Both the position numbers and the translations under genes were made by a program. The notes beneath the pieces were generated by a model. The model made no database searches. It saw nothing but the letters and a program-made list of their open reading frames with translations, and had not been told where the DNA came from. 48,719 nucleotides of DNA from Pseudomonadota bacterium. Its GTDB lineage: Bacteria; Pseudomonadota; Gammaproteobacteria; Steroidobacterales; Steroidobacteraceae. Positions within the stretch are counted from its first letter, which is position 1. Each line of letters opens with the position of its first letter. This document shows positions 1-8,324 of this stretch, piece by piece. The stretch is taken from the NCBI GenBank assembly GCA_019352035.1, contig JABBNZ010000021.1, positions 1 to 48,719 of the forward strand. The letters run 5' to 3'.

Positions 1-1
1 C

Positions 2-97
2 TACTTCCATGCGGCGACGGCCTACGACATCCTGCGCTGGAAGGGCGTGCAGATCGGGAAGCGGGACTTCGTGGGCGGGCTGCGTTTGAAGGGCTGA
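2..97 (+). CDS. DUF1993-like protein, C-terminal fragment (cut by window start)
   Basis: An open frame enters from the left edge and ends at TGA 95-97, giving 31 residues. They contain AAYDILR-like (here TAYDILRWKGV) and IGKRDFVG, which resemble the conserved C-terminus of the DUF1993 family of small helical proteins of unknown biochemical role. Only the tail is visible, so neither function nor start can be judged. It converges on the next gene with 15 bases between the stops. Confidence 0.55.
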   Translation, partial: YFHAATAYDILRWKGVQIGKRDFVGGLRLKG

Positions 98-112
98 TCG
101 TCCGGAGGGCGC

Positions 113-2188
113 CTACAGATCGACGACCAGCATCCGGCCCACCGCACGCGAGCAGCACGGCAGGAACCGATCCCGTCGCGCTCGCTCCTCGGGACTGAGG
201 AAGAGATCGCGGTGATCGGGCTCTCCGTCCAGGACACGCAGCATGCACGTGCCGCACGCGCCCTGGCGGCAGGAGGATTGGACGGGCACTCCGGCCGCCA
301 GCAGCGCATCGAGGGCGGTTTGCCGGCGTCCGACGGGGATCATCCTTCCGCTTCCGGCGAGCTTGATGTCGAATGCCGCGTCGTCCTCGCGGATCTGGCC
401 GGCGCCGCCAAAATATTCGCGATGGATATGGCTCTCGGGCCAGCCAAGCTGGCCGGCCGTCCCGGTGACTCCGTCCATGAAGCGCTTGGGTCCGCACGCG
501 TAAAGATGTGTGTCGGGCGCCGCGCCGGCGAGCACGGCCCGCATGTCGAGCCGCCGCGCATCGGCTCCGCTGCCGAAGTGGAAGCGCACCCGATCCGCAT
601 AGGGCGCGGCAAGGATCCGCTCTAGAAATGGCGTCTGCTCTCGTGATCGCGTGCAGTAATGCATCTCGAAATCCGCGCCGCCGCTCGAGAGCTGCTCGGC
701 CATGGACAGGATCGCCGTGACACCGATCCCGCCGGCGAGGAGGATCGAGCGGCGCGCCGCCGGGGCCAGCGGAAAGTGATTCCGGGGCCCTCCGATCCGC
801 AGCAGTGTTCCTTCCTCGAGCTCATCGTGCATGGCCTGCGATCCCCCGCGTGACTGCGGCACGCGCAGCACTCCGATGACATACCGGTGCCGCTCCTCGG
901 GCGAGTTGCAAAGCGAGTACTGGCGGATGAGCCCCGATCGGATGCGCACGTCGATGTGCGATCCGGCGCTGAATGCCGGCAGGCGGCGCCCCCGCGGGTG
1001 CACGAGCTCGAAGGAGCGGATTCCAAGCGCCTCGTCGCGGCGGCGCGCGATGCGCACCGGAAAAGGTTTGCTCGCGCGCTCACGCCGCTTGCGCCGCAGA
1101 TACGGACTCAGTCCCGAGTAGAGCATCACGGGCAGACCGAGCGCAGCCACGAACAGCAGCAGCTGGTACGGCAGGCCGCCGACCAGCCCGGAGTGCAGCG
1201 CGAGCAGATAGAGATAGATTTTCCGGCCGCGAGGCGTGCTGCTGGCGTATGGGCTTCGACGCAGGGTAGCCCCGGTACGGGGGTCGAGATAGAGATAGGA
1301 TTTGGCTTCCGCGTGCGGCGCCCCTTTCTCCAACGCCGTCACGGCAATGGCATCGTTCGGCGCACGCGGGTAATGAATGTTGAGCCACCGAGCGTCCGGA
1401 AAGGCCCGCCTCGAGCGCAGCCAGACCGCCTGCATCGAGATGCGTCGGCCGCCGGGTACCGCTTTCGGACGCGGCGGCGGCGGTATCACGAGCGGGGAGC
1501 CTGCCGCCCAGCCGATGAGATCTCGCACCGGCACGAACGACAGCGGCAACGCCGTGGCCGAGATCGTGAACAACACCAGGAAGGAGTAGATGCCGAGCAC
1601 TTTGTGCAGGTTGATGGTGCGCGCAGTCCCCGGCAGCTTCGGATTGAACGTCACGGCCGACTTGAGCCGCTCTGCGCCGCGCGGCCACCAGAGAATGACG
1701 CCTCCCACGAGAAGCAACAGCAGAAAGACCGCATTGCAGGTTCCGGCGATCTGCCTGCCGTTGCGAACGAAACGGAACCGATGAAGTCCGTCGAAGAAGC
1801 CGAAGAATCCGCCGTACTCGTTCTGGGTCCCGAGGATTGCGGCCGTGCATGGATCGACGTACACCCAATCGTCGTCGGAGAACTTGACGGCCGTCGAGGC
1901 AGTGGCCGACGCGGGCACCTCGATGCTTTCGAGGCCGCCTTTCGGGTGGACGGCGCGCGCCGCCGCAGCGAGGCGATCGAGCGGCAGCCGCTGACGACAG
2001 GCCGAGACAGTCAGAAGTCGAGCGTAGAAGGTCCGCTCGAGCACGGGACGCAGCACGAAGCTCGCTCCGGTGAGCCCGAGAAACGCCACCACAACGCCCA
2101 CGCTCAGCCCCGACCAGGTATGAAACCGGGTCAGCTGTCTCTTGAAGGCGCCGCTCGCGTGCGGCGCACCGGTCGGCTCAAGCTTCAA
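113..2188 (-). CDS. PepSY-TM / FAD-NAD ferredoxin-reductase fusion, inner membrane
   Basis: This 691-residue protein joins two modules. The N-terminal half is a PepSY-associated membrane unit with hydrophobic helices near residues 28-50, 152-170, 200-222 and 335-360. The C-terminal half is a phthalate-dioxygenase-reductase/VanB-like electron-transfer unit: an FAD motif RQYSLCNSPE near 430, an NAD-binding stretch LLAGGIGVTAILSMAEQL, and a plant-type 2Fe-2S site SCRQGACGTC with a further Cys in FLPCCS near the end. The family comparison suggests a membrane NADH-dependent reductase, perhaps for ferric or other extracytoplasmic acceptors or for an oxygenase partner; no oxygenase lies next to it. 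The start is TTG and overlaps the end of the upstream OsmC gene by 11 bases, implying translational coupling. No ATG or GTG occurs before the first helix. Confidence 0.8.
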   Translation of the reverse strand: MKLEPTGAPHASGAFKRQLTRFHTWSGLSVGVVVAFLGLTGASFVLRPVLERTFYARLLTVSACRQRLPLDRLAAAARAVHPKGGLESIEVPASATASTAVKFSDDDWVYVDPCTAAILGTQNEYGGFFGFFDGLHRFRFVRNGRQIAGTCNAVFLLLLLVGGVILWWPRGAERLKSAVTFNPKLPGTARTINLHKVLGIYSFLVLFTISATALPLSFVPVRDLIGWAAGSPLVIPPPPRPKAVPGGRRISMQAVWLRSRRAFPDARWLNIHYPRAPNDAIAVTALEKGAPHAEAKSYLYLDPRTGATLRRSPYASSTPRGRKIYLYLLALHSGLVGGLPYQLLLFVAALGLPVMLYSGLSPYLRRKRRERASKPFPVRIARRRDEALGIRSFELVHPRGRRLPAFSAGSHIDVRIRSGLIRQYSLCNSPEERHRYVIGVLRVPQSRGGSQAMHDELEEGTLLRIGGPRNHFPLAPAARRSILLAGGIGVTAILSMAEQLSSGGADFEMHYCTRSREQTPFLERILAAPYADRVRFHFGSGADARRLDMRAVLAGAAPDTHLYACGPKRFMDGVTGTAGQLGWPESHIHREYFGGAGQIREDDAAFDIKLAGSGRMIPVGRRQTALDALLAAGVPVQSSCRQGACGTCMLRVLDGEPDHRDLFLSPEERARRDRFLPCCSRAVGRMLVVDL

Positions 2189-2609
2189 GCCGCACTGTCC
2201 AGCTCACGGAGGCATCCGCGATGAGAGAGGAGCGAACGCTGCAGTATTTTGTGACCGAGAGCTCGACGGCCCGTGTCGCCTTTTCGATCGTGGTCCCGGG
2301 CGCCGTGATGGCGAAGTGCAAAATGGCCGATGCCAGCCGGCGCGGAATCGATTCGACCCGATGCGCCTCGACACGAATCCGAAGAGCCTGCACCGGCGTG
2401 CGTTGCTTCTTAAGAATCGTGACGACGTCGACCGCGGAGCACGTCGCGATGGCTGACAGCAGCAGATCGAACGGGCTGGGCGCCGTCTGCGCATCTCCAT
2501 CGATGCGAACCGTGGGGCCGCCGGGACGGCCGGTCTCGAACGCGAGGGCGCCGGCCCATTTCACGTCGATCGGTGCATGGGCGATCGTTCCCGGGGGAGG
2601 ATTGGGCAT
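2178..2609 (-). CDS. OsmC/Ohr-family protein
   Basis: The 143-residue protein has the OsmC fold pattern: a polar N-terminal strand region, SPFDLLLSAIATCSAVDVV carrying the first redox Cys (about residue 57), and KYCSVRSSL carrying the second (about residue 123). OsmC and Ohr proteins reduce organic or fatty-acid hydroperoxides through this Cys pair; this one resembles the broader OsmC branch rather than classical Ohr. It starts at ATG 2609-2607 and is the first gene of a two-gene unit with the overlapping membrane reductase. A peroxide-handling role is inferred from the family. Confidence 0.8.
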   Translation of the reverse strand: MPNPPPGTIAHAPIDVKWAGALAFETGRPGGPTVRIDGDAQTAPSPFDLLLSAIATCSAVDVVTILKKQRTPVQALRIRVEAHRVESIPRRLASAILHFAITAPGTTIEKATRAVELSVTKYCSVRSSLIADASVSWTVRLEA

Positions 2610-2639
2610 TTTCGGTTCCTGGGATTCGGCGTGATATCA

Positions 2640-3138
2640 ATCCGGCCGGGCGTGCGATCAGGACCCGGGAGGCCGGGTTGGCGATGTCGCGGCCCTGGAT
2701 GTCGGGCGCGCAACCGTGCTGCGCCTGGGCGCAGACCCTCGCCTCCTCGGCATTGGCGTGGATCGGTCCGGCGAGCCCCAGGCTGTCCGAGAGCTCACCC
2801 GCCAGGTCCGAGAGGATGTCGGAATAGAAGTTGGTTGAGACGATCACGTCATGGCGTGAGGGATCTCGCGCCGGATGGGCCGCCATGGCATCGATGATCG
2901 CATCATCGAGCTTCATGTCGGGGAACTGCGCATGGACCTTGCGCACCGAGAGCGCCACATCGGGTGTGGGCATGATCCCGCCGATGCCCTTGAACATGTT
3001 GCGGTCCGGATAGGAGCCCTCGGTTGCCTCGCGCATGATCACCAGGTCCGTGCTCTTCGCGCCGCGCTCGAGGAAGTCCCGCGAGCCCGCCGGGCGCACG
3101 ATGGCGTAAAGTCTCATGAGGGCCTGGTGCCTGGCATT
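2640..3138 (-). pseudogene. Isocitrate/isopropylmalate dehydrogenase remnant
   Basis: The minus strand encodes an internal piece of the isocitrate/isopropylmalate/tartrate dehydrogenase family: LYAIVRP, STDLVIMREATEGSY, FYSDILSDLAGEL, SLGLAGPIHANAE, QHGCAPDIQGRDIANP. The N-terminal third with the family's GDGIGPE-type opening is missing. After DIANPASRVL the reading frame runs into sequence without family resemblance that overlaps the antisense of osmC. An intact member is around 350 residues; only about 160 match. Several normally strict positions are altered (IVRP for NVRP). It is best read as a decayed gene. Confidence 0.7.
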
Positions 3139-3251
3139 GCCTGTGGCGGCGCTGCTGCGCCCTTTGCGTACGGGAGCGGAAACAGCCAATATAATCCAGC
3201 CTCGCAGAAATTCCCATGAACAGCGATTAATGTAGACGGCGGCACGTCGTC

Positions 3252-3575
3252 ATGCGGCTTTCGGTGCTTACCGCGCACGAACGCGGCGGGGGAGCCCGCA
3301 CGACGGCTCCGGTGAATCCGTCGCTCGGTGCGAGCGCCTTCATCAACGGCATCACCTGGTTCGCTCCCGGCAGCGCGATTCCCTTCCACAGTCACAACTG
3401 CGAAGAGAGCGTGATGCTGAAGATCCTCTGGCGCCATGGACGCATCGATGCGACGCGGACGATCACGGAGACGGGTCAGACCCATCCGGTCTGCGCGGAG
3501 CATGCCAGGCGAGTTGGCGGCCGCCCGCTAGGAGCGGTTGCCCTGCAACGCCCTGAATCGGCCGGTGGCCGATAG
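3252..3575 (+). pseudogene. Cupin-domain protein with internal deletion
   Basis: The frame opens with MRLSVLTAHERGGGARTTAP and continues with FINGITWFAPGSAIPFHSHN and CEESVM, the metal-binding strand region of a small cupin. It then jumps directly to LKILWRHGRIDATRTITETG, which in intact relatives lies after the second cupin motif. Roughly 45-50 residues, including the second metal-ligand motif, are absent without loss of frame. The 3' end runs into the convergent GGDEF/EAL gene. It sits divergently next to the dehydrogenase remnant, so the two probably decayed together. A functional single-motif protein is unlikely but not excluded. Confidence 0.65.
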
Positions 3576-6275
3576 CTGCTCGCGCAAGGCCTGCGCGGTC
3601 CAGAGGGAGTTGCGGCGGTCCACGAAGGGACTCCTCGAGAGCTGCTCGAGCGAGCGGGCGGGCGCGAAGAGGAACCCCTGCCCGGCGACACAGCCGAGCG
3701 ACACGAGGGCCGCGACCTGAGGCTCGATCTCTATCCCTTCGGCCACCGTATCGAGCCCCAGAGTCTCTCCCAGCGTGATGACTGCACGGGCGAGATCCGG
3801 GCCGTCGCCGGAACTGGTGAGGCCGGTGACGAACGAGCGATCGATCTTGAGGATGTCGATCGGAAACCGATGCAGGTAGGACAAGGACGAGTAGCCGGTG
3901 CCGAAGTCATCGATCGCAAGCTTCACGCCGAGGGCCTTGAGGCGGTGGAAGCGCTCGAGGTTCACCTCGCTGTTGTACATCATGCTGCTTTCGGTCAGCT
4001 CGATGACGAGATTGCCGGCTTCGAGGCCCGAGACCTCGAGCGCCTCGCGCACATCGTGCACCAGCTCGCCATGCTGAAGGTGGCGCGCCGAGATGTTGAC
4101 GGTGAGGCGCAAACCGGAGGCGCCCGCAATCGAGGGACGCCAGGCGCAGAAGTCGCGGCACGCCCGCTTGAGGATCCAACGTCCCAGCGCCGTGATCTGG
4201 CCGCACTCCTCGAGCACGTGAATGAAGCTGGCGGGCATCAGCACACCGGCCTCCGGATGACGCCAGCGAACCAAGGCCTCGACGCCGAGCAGAGCCCGGC
4301 TGCCGAGATCCACGATCGGCTGATACTCGAGAAAGAATTCCTCCCGCTCGAGGGCGCGGCCGATGTCCGCCTCGAGCCGCAGGCGTTCCTGCAGCAGCGT
4401 CTGCATCTGCGGCTGAAAGGTGACGTGGCGGTTCTTGCCGGCCGACTTGGCGTGATACATGGCCAGATCGGCGTTGCTGAGCAGCGCCTTGGCCGTGGTA
4501 TCGGTGCCGGAAAATGCCACGCCGATGCTCGCGGTCACGCGCACCTCGCGGCCATCGAGTGAGAAGGGCGCGCCGAGCGACTCGATCAGTCCATCGGCGA
4601 CGTGCTGCGCCTGGGCCGCGGTTGCGATGCCTTCCAGAAGGACGCCGAACTCATCGCCGCCGAGCCGCGCAACGGTATCGGATGCACGGCTCGTCTGGAG
4701 GATGCGTTGCGCAACGGCCTGCAGGAGCCGGTCGCCGGCTTCGTGCCCGAGCGTATCGTTGATGTTCTTGAAGTTGTCGACATCGAGGAACATGACCGTT
4801 GCCCGATTCTCGCCGCGCCGGGCGCGGCTGAGGGCGTGCTGCACCCGATCGCGGAACAGGTTGCGGTTGGCGAGCAGCGTCAGCGGATCGTGGAAGGCGA
4901 GCTGGCGCAGCTTCTCCTCGAGCATCTTGCGCTCGCTGATGTCGCGGAAGTTCAGTGCCAGACCTCGCACGGCCGGATCGCCGCTCAGGTTGCTCCCCAC
5001 CGCCTCGATCATCCGGGCCGCGCGCTCGATCCGCAGCTCGACGGGACCTACGGGGCCTGAAGTCGTCTGTGCGACATCCCCGAGAAAGCTGCGCAGCCGC
5101 TCGGCGTCCTCGCCACCCCAGAGCTGCGGCAGGCTCTTGCCGGTGATCTCCTCGGGCTTCAGGCCGAGGATGCGCTTGGCGGCGGGCGAGGCGAAGCGCA
5201 CCACCCAGTCGGCGCCGATGATCATGATCACGTCCGAGGCATTCGCGATCAGCGATGCGTAATGCTCCTCCGTCATGCGCAGGACCACCGCCTGACGAAA
5301 CATCAGGAGCAGGGTGAGCGCGGCGACCACGCCGATCATCAAAGTGGCCTGACTGCCGGATCCTCCGCGGCTGAGATAGATGAGGACCAGAAATGCCGCG
5401 GCCATCGCCGCGTAAGGAAGCGACCGCGCGAGCGCACCGGAGGTGCGCGATGTCTCGGGTGCGGACGCCGTCACCGCCTGGATCTGTGCGCGTCCGGCGG
5501 TGGCCATCGGCAGGTAACAGACGAGATAGATTACGTCCTGGAAGCCTCCCGGCACGTAATAGCCGCGGACCTTGGCGAGAGACCAGACGATGTCGCCGAG
5601 AAACATGGTGGCGAAGCCCGCCAGCAGCAGCAGCGGAATGCGCCAGCCGCCGGCGTTGCCCGAGCCGGTGAGCAGCAGGACGCCGAACAGCAGCAAACAG
5701 AAGCTGTCGAGCGCGAGATACGCCTCGCTGAGCGCTTCCTTTAGGACTCCGAGATCGGCATGGATGGCGGCCGGTTGGACCACGAAGAACCAGAAGAACG
5801 CGCCGAACCCGACGACGAAAATCGCGCTATCGAGAACCAGCTGGACCCAGGACAGACGCACCGGGGCCGCCCGGATCAACCAAAATGCGGCGGCAATGAG
5901 CGGCAGATAGAACGCGCCATAGAAGAGGTCGGCGGGACTGGGGAAGGGATCATGCCCCAGGAGCCAGTAGGTCACGCCGATGCAGTCGGCGACCAGATAC
6001 AGCCCCAGGGCTGCCGTAACGGACCACCATGCCGAACGCAGCGGGCCCGGGGCCATGCGCCGCGCGGTCGCCGCCGCAATCAGGATGCAGGCGAGCTCGG
6101 CCGGCTCCCGGTAGAAGAGCCCCACATAGAAGGTGACCTTCGGTCCGCCGGCGCCGGTGATCATCCACGCCACGCCGATGACGACGTAGATCGCGAAGAG
6201 AATGAGGAGACGGTCCACCCAGCCAGGGACGGAAAGGCGCCGAAGCGGGCGGGCAGGTACTGCTGCGGTGTCCAT
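3528..6275 (-). CDS. Membrane PAS-GGDEF-EAL protein (c-di-GMP turnover)
   Basis: The 915-residue protein starts with a polytopic sensor of about nine or ten hydrophobic helices (residues 25-330). A PAS domain follows (ASLIANASDVIMIIGADWVV, about 340-450). The GGDEF domain has an intact ARLGGDEFGV site and FLDVDNFKNINDTLGHE. The EAL domain has GVEALVRWRHPE, VNISARHL, IELTES, AIDDFGTGYSSL, LKIDRSFV, AEGIE and GQGFLF. Both the cyclase and phosphodiesterase signatures look complete, so it could make or degrade c-di-GMP depending on the signal. It is a single gene transcribed away from paaK; nothing in the neighbourhood identifies its input. ATG 6275-6273 is the clear start. Confidence 0.93.
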   Translation of the reverse strand: MDTAAVPARPLRRLSVPGWVDRLLILFAIYVVIGVAWMITGAGGPKVTFYVGLFYREPAELACILIAAATARRMAPGPLRSAWWSVTAALGLYLVADCIGVTYWLLGHDPFPSPADLFYGAFYLPLIAAAFWLIRAAPVRLSWVQLVLDSAIFVVGFGAFFWFFVVQPAAIHADLGVLKEALSEAYLALDSFCLLLFGVLLLTGSGNAGGWRIPLLLLAGFATMFLGDIVWSLAKVRGYYVPGGFQDVIYLVCYLPMATAGRAQIQAVTASAPETSRTSGALARSLPYAAMAAAFLVLIYLSRGGSGSQATLMIGVVAALTLLLMFRQAVVLRMTEEHYASLIANASDVIMIIGADWVVRFASPAAKRILGLKPEEITGKSLPQLWGGEDAERLRSFLGDVAQTTSGPVGPVELRIERAARMIEAVGSNLSGDPAVRGLALNFRDISERKMLEEKLRQLAFHDPLTLLANRNLFRDRVQHALSRARRGENRATVMFLDVDNFKNINDTLGHEAGDRLLQAVAQRILQTSRASDTVARLGGDEFGVLLEGIATAAQAQHVADGLIESLGAPFSLDGREVRVTASIGVAFSGTDTTAKALLSNADLAMYHAKSAGKNRHVTFQPQMQTLLQERLRLEADIGRALEREEFFLEYQPIVDLGSRALLGVEALVRWRHPEAGVLMPASFIHVLEECGQITALGRWILKRACRDFCAWRPSIAGASGLRLTVNISARHLQHGELVHDVREALEVSGLEAGNLVIELTESSMMYNSEVNLERFHRLKALGVKLAIDDFGTGYSSLSYLHRFPIDILKIDRSFVTGLTSSGDGPDLARAVITLGETLGLDTVAEGIEIEPQVAALVSLGCVAGQGFLFAPARSLEQLSRSPFVDRRNSLWTAQALREQLSATGRFRALQGNRS

Positions 6276-6487
6276 CTCTGCTGTCTGGGTGCGTGCCTCG
6301 GCGCGGGAGCAGCCGCGCTGGCGACCGGCGGCGCAAGCTATTGATGGGAAATGTACGGCAGCCCTGCCGGGCCCGCGAGCGGCAACTCCGCCGGCGTGAC
6401 GCAGGTCTCGACGGGGTGGCGGGAAGTGTGCGCCCGCTCCACATTGCGGGGAGGTAATATTCGGGCAGCGGGGGTGGGCGTGAGGTC

Positions 6488-7765
6488 ATGAGCAACCTGG
6501 GGTTTCCAAAGCTGGCCGGGAGGGATGAGCTTCGCTCGCTGCAGCTCGAGCGGCTGCGGCGGGCCGTGCATCACGCATATCGGAATGTCGAGCATTATCG
6601 CCGCAGCTTCGATGCCCGCGGGGCCCATCCCGATGATCTGCGGGATCTCGAGGATCTCGCCCGGTTCCCATTCCTATCCAAACAGGACTTCCGCGACAAC
6701 TATCCGTTCGGTCTATTCGCCGTGCCGCGGGAGAAGGTGGCGCGCGTTCATGCCTCGAGCGGCACGACGGGCCGCCCCACGGTCGTGGGCTATACGCAAG
6801 GAGATATCGACACTTGGGCGGACCTGGTCGCGAGGTCGATCCGGTTTGCCGGCGGCCGTCCCGGACAGATCGTCCACATCGCCTACGGCTATGGACTCTT
6901 CACCGGGGGCCTCGGGGCGCACTACGGCGCTGAAAGGCTCGGCTGCACGGTCATTCCGATGTCCGGCGGACAGACGGAGCGTCAGGCCCAGCTGATCCGG
7001 GAGCTTCGTCCCGACATCATCATGGTGACGCCATCGTATGCCCTCAACATCGCCGAGGAGCTGGCGAGGCAGGGCGTTGATCCGCGCGAATGCTCGCTCA
7101 GCATCGGCATTCTCGGCGCCGAGCCCTGGACGGAGGCCATGCGCAGCGAGGTGCAGTCCACGCTGGGGATCGATGCGGTCGACATCTATGGGCTCTCGGA
7201 AGTCATGGGGCCTGGCATCGCGAGCGAATGCGTGGAGACCAAGGACGGCCCGGTGATCTGGGAGGACCACTTCTACCCGGAGATCATCGATCCGGACACG
7301 GGTGAGGTCCGCGCCGACGGCGAGGAAGGCGAGCTCGTGTTGACTTCGCTCACGAAGGAAGCGCTGCCGGTGATCCGTTATCGCACGCGCGACCTCACCC
7401 GGCTGTTGCCGCCCACCTCATGCTCGATGCGGCGGCTCGCCAGGATCACCGGGCGCACGGATGACATGCTCATCGTTCGCGGCGTGAATGTCTTTCCGTC
7501 GCAGATCGAGGAGCTTATCCTGCGCACGGCGGGACTCTCGCCTCATTATCGGCTGGAGATGGCTCGTGCCGGCCACCTGAATGCGCTGATCGTGCACGTC
7601 GAGTGTGTCGCGCAGTCCGCGGATGATGATTCGCGGCGGCGCGCGGCGCGGGAGCTCGGCCATCGCGTGAAATCCCTCATCGGCATCACGATAGATGTGG
7701 CGGTGCACCTTCCTGGAACGATCGAGCGGTCCGTAGGCAAAGCGAAGCGTTTTCATGACCGGTGA
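6488..7765 (+). CDS. paaK: Phenylacetate-CoA ligase (PaaK family)
   Basis: The 425-residue adenylate-forming enzyme has the PaaK-type phosphate loop ASSGTTGRPTVVGYT (about 95-110), the core DIYGLSEVMGPGIASEC (about 232-248), the hinge GRTDDMLIVRGVNVFPSQIEE (split across the C-terminal domain) and the expected family length. PaaK activates phenylacetate to phenylacetyl-CoA with ATP in the cytoplasm; some relatives use other aryl acids. The next gene, a PaaI thioesterase, overlaps it by 11 bases. The ring epoxidase genes paaABCDE are not in the window, so a full phenylacetate pathway cannot be claimed from here. Confidence 0.88.
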   Translation: MSNLGFPKLAGRDELRSLQLERLRRAVHHAYRNVEHYRRSFDARGAHPDDLRDLEDLARFPFLSKQDFRDNYPFGLFAVPREKVARVHASSGTTGRPTVVGYTQGDIDTWADLVARSIRFAGGRPGQIVHIAYGYGLFTGGLGAHYGAERLGCTVIPMSGGQTERQAQLIRELRPDIIMVTPSYALNIAEELARQGVDPRECSLSIGILGAEPWTEAMRSEVQSTLGIDAVDIYGLSEVMGPGIASECVETKDGPVIWEDHFYPEIIDPDTGEVRADGEEGELVLTSLTKEALPVIRYRTRDLTRLLPPTSCSMRRLARITGRTDDMLIVRGVNVFPSQIEELILRTAGLSPHYRLEMARAGHLNALIVHVECVAQSADDDSRRRAARELGHRVKSLIGITIDVAVHLPGTIERSVGKAKRFHDR

Positions 7766-8225
7766 AACCCTGAAACCTCCTTCGCCGCCGGCCGAGGACA
7801 GCCGGCGCCTCGCGCAACTCTGCGCGCAGGCGCTCTTCGCCAATGATCAGGCATCGAGCGGTCTCGGCATTGCGATCGAGGAGGTCGGGCCGGGGTTCGC
7901 GCGCCTTCGCATGGCGGTGCGGGCGAGCATGCTCAACGGACACGGCACGTGCCACGGCGGCTTCATCTTCGCGCTCGCCGATAGTGCATTCGCCGCGGCC
8001 TGCAACACCCACAACGCGGTGACGGTGGCTGCCGCCGCATCGATCGATTTTCTGGCCCCGGCGCACCTGCATGATGAGCTCACCGCCGAAGCTCGCGAGC
8101 TGTGGCGCTCGAAGCGAAACGGAATCTACGAGGTCAGCGTGTCCAATCAACGCGGCGAGACGGTCGCGCTCTTCCGCGGCCGCTCGCATTGCAAGGGCGG
8201 CCAGATAGTGCCTGGCGGTGCCTAG
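7755..8225 (+). CDS. paaI: PaaI-type hotdog thioesterase
   Basis: This 156-residue hotdog-fold protein contains the PaaI signature NGHGTCHGGFIFALADSAFA (about 56-75) with the catalytic Asp in LADSAF, followed by ASIDFLAPAHLHDELTAEA. PaaI enzymes hydrolyse ring-hydroxylated phenylacetyl-CoA and so rescue CoA from dead-end intermediates. Its start at ATG 7755 lies inside the end of paaK, so the two are translationally coupled. The strict HGG and ALAD motifs make the family assignment firm; the exact substrate is inferred from the neighbour. Confidence 0.88.
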   Translation: MTGETLKPPSPPAEDSRRLAQLCAQALFANDQASSGLGIAIEEVGPGFARLRMAVRASMLNGHGTCHGGFIFALADSAFAAACNTHNAVTVAAAASIDFLAPAHLHDELTAEARELWRSKRNGIYEVSVSNQRGETVALFRGRSHCKGGQIVPGGA

Positions 8226-8324
8226 CAGCGCGGCGGGCGGCGGCCAGACTCGCGCGTAGGTGCCGGTGAGCATGCCTTTGGCGATGGCGTGCGCGGTCAG
8301 GACATCGATGACCGCTCCCGGCCC

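Noticed and set aside
887-2224. 445-residue plus-strand frame opposite the PepSY/reductase fusion
   Set aside because: The minus-strand product has complete domain motifs; the plus frame has none.
8226-8324. Minus-strand stretch reading AVIDVLTAHAIAKGMLTG between paaI and the LysR gene
   Set aside because: It looks protein-like and might be a tiny relic of a dehydrogenase C-terminus, but it is too short and has no start or supporting context.
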